Source: Lactobacillus sp. (lineage in GTDB: Bacteria > Bacillota > Bacilli > Lactobacillales > Lactobacillaceae). Taken from it: DNA of 35,103 nt. The notes under the pieces were generated by a model that searched no databases, had not been told where the DNA came from, and was given only the letters and a program-made list of their open reading frames with translations. This document shows positions 1-6,848 of this stretch, in pieces. The translations under genes were made by a program, and so were the position numbers. Location of the stretch: NCBI GenBank assembly GCA_030530865.1, contig JAUMUC010000007.1, positions 1 to 35,103 on the forward strand, in the 5' to 3' direction. Every line of letters starts with the position of its first letter. Positions within the stretch are counted from its first letter, which is position 1.

Positions 1-72
1 TGGGCTATAGCCAAGTGGTAAGGCAACGGTTTTTGGTACCGTCATGCGCTGGTTCGAATCCAGCTAGCCCAA
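1..72 (+). tRNA. tRNA-Gln (anticodon TTG)
   Basis: Complete cloverleaf. Acceptor arm TGGGCTA (1-7) pairs with TAGCCCA (65-71), with A72 as discriminator. The anticodon stem ACGGT/ACCGT encloses the loop TTTTGGT, giving anticodon TTG, which reads CAA/CAG. The T arm GCTGG/CCAGC carries TTCGAAT. No 3' CCA is encoded. The gene starts at the first base of the window, so any neighbouring tRNA genes or promoter upstream are out of view. Confidence 0.95.
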
Positions 73-101
73 TTGTTCTAACGAACACCCAACCCGAAAA
101 G

Positions 102-133
102 AACGTCTTCTGTATGGAAGGCGTTTATTTTTT
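102..133 (+). terminator. Rho-independent terminator after tRNA-Gln
   Basis: Stem AACGTCTTC (102-110) pairs with GAAGGCGTT (117-125) with one G-U pair, followed by a T-rich tail to 133. It separates the tRNA from the protein gene at 151. Confidence 0.75.
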
Positions 134-150
134 ACAAGAAAGGACCAAAA

Positions 151-1266
151 ATGCCAAGAATTGTTGAAGTTGGTAGTGGAAGTGGCAAAATCTCTTTTAA
201 AGCAGCAATCAATCAATTAGAAGCTGATGATTTGCTACTGCTTTCACCTGGCTTTTATGAATTGCCTCAAGGTGCAATGCTTAGTGATGTGACTATTAAA
301 GGAACTGGTACGAGTCCTGAAGACACCACTATTTTTGGTTTTATGCTGTCTAATCCAGACAGTCGCTATGTGACTTTAGAAAATATTTGTATCAATCCGC
401 AAGGGGATAAGAATGTTTACTTAGTGCCCGATCAAGCTGATACATATGTCACTTTTAGAAATTGTGTTTTGAAAGGCAACAATAGTGCAACAGCTGCGAT
501 AGCTGTTAATGGAAAAGTAACGCTCGAACTGTATTCGACGAGAGTTTATGGTGGATCAGTCTCACTCTTTAAATCAAGTGATTTCCGTTTAGAAATGGCA
601 GATTCTTTAATTGATTATCAAGCTGATCGCTACAGTGCGTTGGCTCTAGAAGGTCACGGTACCGCCATTATCAATAATAGTCAGGTGAAAGGTAGTATTA
701 ATACTTTTCCCACTTCAAATGTGGAATTAAACGTAAACAATACTGAATGTAACTTTATGCTATTAGATGGTTCAACGTGGTGTAATACTTTTCATTCAAG
801 ATTTACTCGTGATGTCGACTTGTGTGTGTCTGCTCAAGGAGAAAGTTACGTTAATTTAATGAATTCTTTCGTGCAAGGTGGCGTTCATTTTACTGGAAAA
901 GCTCGTTCAATTATGCAAAACACGACGATGCATCGCTTATTTTTGATGGAAGAAGCTCGAGTTAGTGATACCGGTTCTGAGATTTTTGGTCAATTAGTAG
1001 CTCAAGATCAAGCTAATGCTAAATTTATTCGGACAAAATTTATTGGCGTATCACCAGAAATGTATTTATTATCAGTTAATGATGATGCGACAGTCTTCGG
1101 ACGCGACATTACCTTAGAAACACATTTCAGTAAGCTACATGCCTCAGGCTCATGCAATTGGAAAATGAATTTTTTAGCAACCGATTCGCCTGAAGTAGCG
1201 TTAGATGTAGAAAATGATCCGCAAATTCAATTTTTTGGTGTCAAACTGACTAAAAACTATCTCTAA
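151..1266 (+). CDS. Predicted right-handed beta-helix (pectin-lyase-like) protein of unknown function
   Basis: The 371-aa product has no signal peptide and no transmembrane segment, so it is probably cytoplasmic. From about residue 40 onward it shows short strands repeating every 20-25 residues, rich in N, T, V and I with turn residues (for example VTIKGTG, VTLENICI, VTFRNCVLKG, AIINNSQVKG). This is the look of a parallel beta-helix. I see no polysaccharide-lyase catalytic motif. AAAGGA at about 139-144 is the ribosome site for ATG 151. It ends 53 bases before the GntR gene on the same strand, and no terminator was seen between them, so co-transcription is possible. The fold is inferred from repeat pattern only; the function is unknown. 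Confidence 0.6.
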   Translation: MPRIVEVGSGSGKISFKAAINQLEADDLLLLSPGFYELPQGAMLSDVTIKGTGTSPEDTTIFGFMLSNPDSRYVTLENICINPQGDKNVYLVPDQADTYVTFRNCVLKGNNSATAAIAVNGKVTLELYSTRVYGGSVSLFKSSDFRLEMADSLIDYQADRYSALALEGHGTAIINNSQVKGSINTFPTSNVELNVNNTECNFMLLDGSTWCNTFHSRFTRDVDLCVSAQGESYVNLMNSFVQGGVHFTGKARSIMQNTTMHRLFLMEEARVSDTGSEIFGQLVAQDQANAKFIRTKFIGVSPEMYLLSVNDDATVFGRDITLETHFSKLHASGSCNWKMNFLATDSPEVALDVENDPQIQFFGVKLTKNYL

Positions 1267-1319
1267 TCATGGGTTCGTGATAATATAAAAATTAGAATGA
1301 AGAGAAGGGAGCAGTGAAG

Positions 1320-2021
1320 ATGTCTGATCCGGTATACATCAAAATTCATAATGCAATTAAGAAGGATATTGAAAAGCAAGTTTATACTGTTGGGCAAAGA
1401 ATTCCTGCAGAAAGACAATTAGCTGAAAAGTTTGGCGTTTCACGGATGACGCTTCGACAAGCTATCAAGACTCTTGAAGAAGAAGGATTTTTGGAAAGAC
1501 GTCTAGGTAGCGGTACTTATGTTGCCAGTCAAAAAGTACGTGAAAAGATGTCTGGTGTGATGTCATTTACCGAAATTATGCGAGCTAATGGTCAAGTTCC
1601 TTCAAGTAAGCTGATTAGCTATCGGATCACTAAGCCAACTGCCACTGAAAAAGAATTGCTTGATTTGAATAACGATGAAGATATCTTGCGAATGGAACGT
1701 GTTCGTTACGCCGATCAAGTACCAATTTGTTTTGAAGCTGTTGCTGTTCCTTATCACTTAGTTAAGCATGCTCCTAAGTCTCAAGTAGCAGAGCATTTGT
1801 ACAAGACAGTTTTAGCGGAAGATCATCGAAAAATCGGTAAAGTTACTGAACATATTTCTGCCATGAATGCGTCTGATCGCTTAGCTAAAGAATTAAAGTG
1901 CCACAAAGGTGAAGCTTTAATTACTAGACGACAAGTGACTGAATTTGATGATGGTACACCATTTGAATACACAAAGGCTCAATACGTATCAGATCGATTC
2001 GAATTTACATTTTCAAAATAA
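1320..2021 (+). CDS. GntR-family transcriptional regulator (HutC subfamily, UTRA domain)
   Basis: A 233-aa DNA-binding regulator. The N-terminal winged helix-turn-helix, roughly residues 5-70, contains the GntR hallmarks IPAERQLAEKFGVSRMTLRQA and LGSGTYV. The remainder resembles a UTRA effector domain (residues about 90-230), the fold that binds small sugars or amino acids in HutC/NagR-type members. The start is placed at ATG 1320, not GTG 1314: GGGAG at 1307-1311 lies 8 bases before the ATG but only 2 before the GTG. The effector cannot be read from sequence. Its only same-strand neighbour is the upstream beta-helix gene; downstream it faces tagD across a shared terminator. Confidence 0.88.
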   Translation: MSDPVYIKIHNAIKKDIEKQVYTVGQRIPAERQLAEKFGVSRMTLRQAIKTLEEEGFLERRLGSGTYVASQKVREKMSGVMSFTEIMRANGQVPSSKLISYRITKPTATEKELLDLNNDEDILRMERVRYADQVPICFEAVAVPYHLVKHAPKSQVAEHLYKTVLAEDHRKIGKVTEHISAMNASDRLAKELKCHKGEALITRRQVTEFDDGTPFEYTKAQYVSDRFEFTFSK

Positions 2022-2050
2022 AAAAGACGTAGTAATTACTACGTCTTTTT
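2021..2050. terminator. Bidirectional terminator between GntR gene and tagD
   Basis: Perfect 30-nt palindrome: A5 + GACGTAGTAA (2026-2035), then TTACTACGTC + T5. It serves both convergent genes and overlaps the stop codons of both. Confidence 0.92.
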
Positions 2051-2436
2051 TATTTCAAATCATCTTTAATCTTGGTGGTAGAAATACCGGGGGTTCTTTC
2101 TAAATAGATGACTTGGCAATAATCTTTTAGAAAATCGAATTGCCCCTTCCAATCGTCACCCATGACAAAAGTATCGATTCCATATTTTTGCACATCGCTG
2201 ATTTTTTGATCCCAATCTTCTTCTGGAATAACTTCATCAACACATTCAAGTGCTTCTAAAATATATTTTCTTTCTGGATATGATGTGTAGGCATCTTTGT
2301 GCTTTTTATAAGAGTTAAATTCGTCAGTTGATAGGCCGACAATTAAGTAGTCGCCTAAGGCTTTAGCTCGCTTCAACAAGCGGACATGTCCGTAGTGAAG
2401 TAAATCAAAAGTGCCGTATGTAATTACTTTTTTCAT
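2050..2436 (-). CDS. tagD: Glycerol-3-phosphate cytidylyltransferase
   Basis: The 128-aa enzyme joins CTP and sn-glycerol 3-phosphate to CDP-glycerol, the donor of glycerol phosphate for wall teichoic acid. It matches the roughly 129-aa TagD family in length. The nucleotidyltransferase HxGH motif is HYGH at residues 14-17, and the C-terminal RTPGISTT signature is at 114-121. It is cytoplasmic. It is transcribed opposite to the following tagA and glycosyltransferase genes, with which it probably shares the teichoic/glycan pathway; the TagB/F-like transferase at 9489 would be a user of CDP-glycerol. The ribosome site is weak (GCGG 11 bases before the ATG). Confidence 0.95.
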   Translation of the reverse strand: MKKVITYGTFDLLHYGHVRLLKRAKALGDYLIVGLSTDEFNSYKKHKDAYTSYPERKYILEALECVDEVIPEEDWDQKISDVQKYGIDTFVMGDDWKGQFDFLKDYCQVIYLERTPGISTTKIKDDLK

Positions 2437-2549
2437 TAAAATCTACCGCTTTCTTAATAAAATAAGCTTATCATATTTTACACAAAAGGAGAAACATCTG
2501 TTATTTTCTGATAAAATAAAGGAAATATGCATTTTTTAAGGAAAGGTTT

Positions 2550-3281
2550 ATGAAAAAACTAGATATTTTAGGAGTACCATTCGATCGCTACACGCGGGAC
2601 GAATATCATGAGCTTTTTAAAGAACGGATTTTAAATCACAAAAAGACGATGGTTGTGACAGCTAACCCTGAAATTGTGATGGCTGCTCAAGAAAATCCAC
2701 AATACATGAAGCTCCTTAATGAAACTCCAGATTTTATTGTTCCAGATGGAATCGGAATTGTTTATGCTTCAAAATGGCTAAAAGAACCGCTAAAAGATCG
2801 GGTTCCTGGCTATGAATTATTTACTTGGATGTTGAGCTTGGCCAATGAACATCAATTAAGAGTCTACTTTATTGGTGCTAAGCCAGAAGTGATTGCTGAT
2901 TTAGAAAAGAAAGTGGCAACTGAATATCCACAGCTAGTCATTGCTGGAATTGAGGATGGCTATTTTAAAGAAGATTTAGAAATGGTGGCTCGTCGCATTA
3001 AGCAAGCTAAGCCCGATTTAGTTTTTGCTGCGGTCGGTTTCCCTAAACAAGATCAATTATTGGCTAAAGCTAGTGAACTTGATGTTCCCGCTTTAATGAT
3101 GGGAGTTGGCGGTAGTTTTGATGTCTTTTCTGGACATATGACTCGAGCTCCCAAGACATTTCAAAAGTTGCATCTTGAATGGCTATATCGGGTACTTAAA
3201 GAGCCTAGTCGTTTACCCAGAATGATGGCCTTGCCAAGATTTGTTTTGCAAGTAAAAAAAGAGGCTCGCAAGAGGAGATAA
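2550..3281 (+). CDS. tagA: WecG/TagA/CpsF-family glycosyltransferase (GT26)
   Basis: A 243-aa transferase. TagA adds N-acetylmannosamine to undecaprenyl-PP-GlcNAc to form the teichoic-acid linkage disaccharide at the inner membrane face. Family features seen: TANPEIVMAA at about residues 37-46, the catalytic-Asp region TPDFIVPDGIGIVYA (about 59-73), RVPGYELF, and the C-terminal LPKQD-like FPKQDQLL and VGGSFDVFSG stretches, ending in a basic tail. ATG 2550 follows AAGGAAAGG. It starts the divergent plus-strand teichoic/glycan gene set next to tagD. The exact acceptor or donor could differ if it works in polysaccharide rather than teichoic-acid synthesis. Confidence 0.88.
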   Translation: MKKLDILGVPFDRYTRDEYHELFKERILNHKKTMVVTANPEIVMAAQENPQYMKLLNETPDFIVPDGIGIVYASKWLKEPLKDRVPGYELFTWMLSLANEHQLRVYFIGAKPEVIADLEKKVATEYPQLVIAGIEDGYFKEDLEMVARRIKQAKPDLVFAAVGFPKQDQLLAKASELDVPALMMGVGGSFDVFSGHMTRAPKTFQKLHLEWLYRVLKEPSRLPRMMALPRFVLQVKKEARKRR

Positions 3282-3292
3282 GAAAAACTTAC

Positions 3293-4381
3293 ATGAAAGT
3301 TTTACATGTTAACGCCGGACTAGAAAATGGTGGCGGATTAACACACATTATTACATTGCTAACTGAAGCACAAGAGCAAGGAGAAGATTTTGAGCTCTTG
3401 GTGCTTCAAGAAGGACCTGTTGCTCAGGCGGCAAGAGAACATAACTTGAAAGTAACGGTTTTAGGTGCCAAAGGCCGGTTTGATCTATTGTCACTTAAAC
3501 GCTTGAAAAATTTTATCAACGAAAACAACTTTCAAATTGTCCATACGCATGGTGCACGTGCTAATCAATATTTAGCACTAATTCATCGTCAAATTGAAAT
3601 TCCCTGGTGCGTGACAGTTCACTCAGATCCATTTTTAGACTTTGCTGGCCGTGGAATTCTTGGCAAGTTATTCACGCACTTGAATTTAATGGCTTTGAAA
3701 AAAGCGGATCATATTTTTTCAGTGACAAAAAATTTCCAGAATTTATTAACCACGCGTTTAAATTTGGACAATGTTACTCCCATTTATAACGGCATTGTTT
3801 ACCATCAAGCGGATGAAATTCCTGCTAAGATCAATAATGATGAATTCAATATGATCAATGTGGGCAGAATGGAGCCAGTTAAAGGCCAAAAATTATTGCT
3901 TGAAGCTTTGGAATTAATTCCTGATTTGCCAGTTCATTTACACATTGTGGGTGACGGTTCTCAAATGAATCGCCTGAAAGAATATGCACAAGCTCATGGC
4001 TTATCACATCGAGTAACTTTTCATGGCTTTTTAAGTCAAAAGAAAATAACTCACCTTTATCGCCGGATGAATTTAGCGTTACTTTCTAGTTATTCAGAAA
4101 GTTTCCCTTTGGTAATGCTTGAAGCAGCTGATAATTTGGTGCCACTTTTGGCAACTAATGTCGGTGATATGGAAGTAATGATTCCAGATGATATGCATGG
4201 TTTTGTTGTGCCAATTGGGGATGTTCAAGCGATTCGTGACAAGATTGAACAAGCATATTTGATGGATAAAAAAGATTTAGAAAAGATGGCCGAGTTAGAA
4301 AAAGACTATGTCATGCGTAATTTTTCAATTGATCGTCAATTGAATGACTTATTGACCGGCTATCGCAAATTAATGAGGTAA
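3293..4381 (+). CDS. Family 4 (GT-B) glycosyltransferase
   Basis: A 362-aa retaining glycosyltransferase. N-terminal acceptor half: MKVLHVNAGLENGGGLTHI and HTHGARAN. C-terminal nucleotide-sugar half: VGRMEPVKGQKLLLEAL (about residues 190-206) and the E-x7-E-type region YSESFPLVMLEAADN (about 265-279). No membrane segments are evident. It starts 11 bases after tagA; the only good ribosome site, AGGAG at 3273-3277, sits 15 bases away inside the tagA end, so translation is probably coupled to tagA. Context suggests addition of a sugar to a teichoic acid, lipid-linked glycan or polysaccharide. The donor sugar is not predictable here. Confidence 0.85.
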   Translation: MKVLHVNAGLENGGGLTHIITLLTEAQEQGEDFELLVLQEGPVAQAAREHNLKVTVLGAKGRFDLLSLKRLKNFINENNFQIVHTHGARANQYLALIHRQIEIPWCVTVHSDPFLDFAGRGILGKLFTHLNLMALKKADHIFSVTKNFQNLLTTRLNLDNVTPIYNGIVYHQADEIPAKINNDEFNMINVGRMEPVKGQKLLLEALELIPDLPVHLHIVGDGSQMNRLKEYAQAHGLSHRVTFHGFLSQKKITHLYRRMNLALLSSYSESFPLVMLEAADNLVPLLATNVGDMEVMIPDDMHGFVVPIGDVQAIRDKIEQAYLMDKKDLEKMAELEKDYVMRNFSIDRQLNDLLTGYRKLMR

Positions 4382-4383
4382 TA

Positions 4384-5856
4384 ATGTTACTTAAAAATTA
4401 TGATCAAGAAGATTCATTGATCTTACATACTGATTTATATCAGATAAATATGATGTACACCTACTTCAAAAAGGGTTTAGCAAATCAAAGGGCTATTTTT
4501 GAAGCTTATTATCGTAGTGAACCATTCGGTAACGGTTTTGCCGTTTTTGCGGGATTAGAAAGAATTGTTCGCTACCTAAATGAACTACGCTTTTCAGAAA
4601 GTGATATTGCGTATTTAAAAGAGACTTTGAACTATGAAGATGATTTTTTGGATTATCTGCGTAATCTCAAGCTAGAATTATCAGTACGTTCAATGGTTGA
4701 AGGTGAATTGGTTTTTGCTAACGAACCTCTAGTGCAAGTTGAAGGACCCTTGGCACAATGCCAATTGGTCGAAACAGCAATTTTAAATATCATCAATTTT
4801 CAAACTTTGCTGGCTACCAAAGCTGCTCGTATCAAATTAGCTGTTGGTGATGATCCATTGATGGAATTCGGAACTCGTCGGGCTCAAGAAACCGATGCGG
4901 CTATTTGGGGAGCAAGAGCTGCATATTTAGGTGGCTTTGATTCGACAAGTAATGTGCGTGCTGGTAAGTTGTTCGGTATTCCTATTTCAGGTACTCATGC
5001 TCACTCACTAGTAGAAGCGTTTGGCAGTGAATATGAAGCTTTTAAGGCATATGCAGAAACACATCACGATTGTGTCTTCTTGGTTGATACTTATGACACC
5101 ATCAGAAGTGGTGTGCCTAATGCAATCAAAGTTGCCAAAGATATGGGTGACCGCATCAACTTTAAGGGTGTGCGAATTGACTCAGGTGACATGGCATACA
5201 TTTCAAAGCGAGTGCGTGAACAACTTGATCAAGCCGGTTTTACTGATGCTAAAATTTACGCTTCAAATGACTTGGACGAAACAACGATCACTAACTTGAA
5301 GATGCAAGGAGCCAAAATTGATGTTTGGGGCATTGGTACTAAATATATTACTGCCTACGATCAACCAGCTTTGGGTGCAGTTTACAAGTTAGTGGCTATT
5401 GAACAAGATGGCAAATTACGTGATACTTTGAAGATTTCTTCTAATGCGGTGAAAGTTTCTACCCCAGGTAAAAAGCAAGTTTGGCGGATCACTGCTAATA
5501 CTAAGAAGAAAAATGAGGGTGACTGGATTAGTCGCTACGATGAAGATCCACGTCAATTTGATAGCCTTTATATGTTCCACCCAGAATATACTTACATTAA
5601 CAAGGTGGTAACTGATTACTCAGCTCGTCCATTATTGATTGATATTTTCGATCACGGTAAATTGGTCTATGATTTACCTAAGCTGGATGAAATTAAACAA
5701 TATACTTCTGATAGTCTAGACCGCTTATGGGATGAATATAAGAGAAGTTTAAATCCTCAAGAATATCCAGTAGATTTATCTGAACAACTGTATAATAGAA
5801 AAGTATCACTCATTGAAAAAATTAGAGAAAAAGTTAGAGAAGGGAGTGGCCGATAA
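4384..5856 (+). CDS. pncB: Nicotinate phosphoribosyltransferase
   Basis: The 490-aa enzyme converts nicotinate plus PRPP to nicotinate mononucleotide, the entry step of NAD salvage (Preiss-Handler). Seen: [15 protein letters not shown] near the N-terminus, [19 protein letters not shown] in the core, the conserved histidine region GTHAHS at residues 203-208, and [17 protein letters not shown] at 4375-4378 serves ATG 4384, two bases after the upstream stop. The stop overlaps the nadE start (TAATG), so the two are translationally coupled. Lactobacilli are commonly auxotrophic for nicotinate, which fits salvage without de novo genes nearby; the middle enzyme (NadD) is not in this window. Confidence 0.95.
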   Translation: MLLKNYDQEDSLILHTDLYQINMMYTYFKKGLANQRAIFEAYYRSEPFGNGFAVFAGLERIVRYLNELRFSESDIAYLKETLNYEDDFLDYLRNLKLELSVRSMVEGELVFANEPLVQVEGPLAQCQLVETAILNIINFQTLLATKAARIKLAVGDDPLMEFGTRRAQETDAAIWGARAAYLGGFDSTSNVRAGKLFGIPISGTHAHSLVEAFGSEYEAFKAYAETHHDCVFLVDTYDTIRSGVPNAIKVAKDMGDRINFKGVRIDSGDMAYISKRVREQLDQAGFTDAKIYASNDLDETTITNLKMQGAKIDVWGIGTKYITAYDQPALGAVYKLVAIEQDGKLRDTLKISSNAVKVSTPGKKQVWRITANTKKKNEGDWISRYDEDPRQFDSLYMFHPEYTYINKVVTDYSARPLLIDIFDHGKLVYDLPKLDEIKQYTSDSLDRLWDEYKRSLNPQEYPVDLSEQLYNRKVSLIEKIREKVREGSGR

Positions 5857-6680
5857 TGCGACCATTACAAAAAGAAATCTGTGCATATGAAAAGGTATTA
5901 CCCGAAATTGATCCTAAGGAAGAAATCAGAAAATCAATTGATTTCATCAAAAACTTTTTAAAGGCCAATTCAGGTTTAAAGTCATTAGTTTTGGGAATTT
6001 CAGGTGGACAAGATTCAACTTTGACTGGTAAGCTTTGCCAAATGGCCATTTCTGAATTACGTGATGAAACTGGTGATGATAGTTACCAATTTATCGCAGT
6101 TCGTTTGCCATATGGTGAACAAAAAGATGCTCAAGATGCAGCGGACGCAGTAGCTTTCCAAAAGCCTGATCAAGATTTGATTGTTAATATTAAGGCAGGT
6201 ACTGATGCTTTAGTTGAAACAATTGAAGCAACTGGTCAAAAAATTAGCGACTTTAACAAAGGTAACTTAAAGGCTCGTCAAAGAATGATCGTGCAATACG
6301 CTATTGCTGGTGCTAATCGTGGTGCTGTTGTGGGAACTGATCATGCTGCTGAAAACATTACTGGTTTTTACACCAAATATGGTGATGGTGCTTGCGACTT
6401 AACCCCATTATTCCGCTTAGATAAGCGTCAAGGTAAGATGCTTTTGAAGGAATTGGGTTGCCCAGAACATCTTTACTTAAAAGCTCCAACTGCTGACTTA
6501 GAAGATGACCGTCCAGCTTTGCCTGATGAAGTAGCCTTAGGTGTGACTTACGACGATATTGATGATTACTTAGAAGGTCGCGAAGTTTCAGATAAGGCAG
6601 CTGAAATTATTGAAAATTGGTGGAACAAGAGCAAACACAAGCGTGAACTTCCAAAGACAATTTTTGATGACTTGAAATAA
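5856..6680 (+). CDS. nadE: NH3-dependent NAD+ synthetase
   Basis: The 274-aa enzyme amidates nicotinic acid adenine dinucleotide to NAD+ using ATP and ammonia. The N-type ATP-pyrophosphatase P-loop SGGQDS lies at residues 49-54. Further conserved stretches are [19 protein letters not shown] and [19 protein letters not shown]. The length is that of the short form, without the glutaminase (CN-hydrolase) domain, so free ammonia is the nitrogen donor. It overlaps pncB by one base and is the last gene before the riboswitch promoter. Confidence 0.96.
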   Translation: MRPLQKEICAYEKVLPEIDPKEEIRKSIDFIKNFLKANSGLKSLVLGISGGQDSTLTGKLCQMAISELRDETGDDSYQFIAVRLPYGEQKDAQDAADAVAFQKPDQDLIVNIKAGTDALVETIEATGQKISDFNKGNLKARQRMIVQYAIAGANRGAVVGTDHAAENITGFYTKYGDGACDLTPLFRLDKRQGKMLLKELGCPEHLYLKAPTADLEDDRPALPDEVALGVTYDDIDDYLEGREVSDKAAEIIENWWNKSKHKRELPKTIFDDLK

Positions 6681-6682
6681 GC

Positions 6683-6712
6683 CTGTCAGAAATGATAAGA
6701 TATATTTATAAT
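6683..6712 (+). promoter_or_regulatory. Sigma-A-type promoter for the riboswitch and P-type ATPase
   Basis: CTGTCA (6683-6688), an 18-base spacer, then the consensus TATAAT (6707-6712). A start near 6719 would begin the RNA just before the first riboswitch helix at 6721. Confidence 0.7.
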
Positions 6713-6718
6713 AAAACT

Positions 6719-6832
6719 ACCATAAGGGAGTAACCGCAAGTGATTGTGGCAAGTTCAACAGCCGAAGTTAAACTTCTGGACTTGTTTTAAAGTGTGAGAC
6801 TTATGTGCAAAATTGCATGTAGGTCTTTTTTT
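6719..6832 (+). promoter_or_regulatory. yybP-ykoY family (manganese) riboswitch
   Basis: The leader carries the two conserved family blocks: AAGGGAGTAAC (6724-6734) and GAGAC (6796-6800). The outer helix P1 pairs CATAAG (6721-6726) with CTTATG (6800-6805). Between them CAAGT...ACTTG and GAAGT...ACTTC can form the internal helices. The 3' strand of P1 is also part of the terminator stem that follows, the layout of a transcriptional ON switch: ligand stabilises P1 and prevents termination. The family is known to sense Mn2+ and to control P-type exporters such as lactococcal YoaB, which matches the downstream gene. Recognised by eye, not by a covariance model. Confidence 0.82.
6797..6832 (+). 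terminator. Riboswitch expression-platform terminator
   Basis: A 13-bp stem AGACTTATGTGCA (6797-6809) pairs with TGCATGTAGGTCT (6814-6826), with G-U pairs, followed by seven T (6826-6832). The 5' arm contains CTTATG, the 3' side of P1, so terminator and aptamer helix exclude each other. Confidence 0.85.
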
Positions 6833-6848
6833 ATACAAGGAGAATGTG

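Noticed and set aside
6813-6848. An upstream TTG start for the P-type ATPase
   Set aside because: It lies in the riboswitch terminator and lacks a ribosome site; ATG 6849 has AAGGAG at good spacing.
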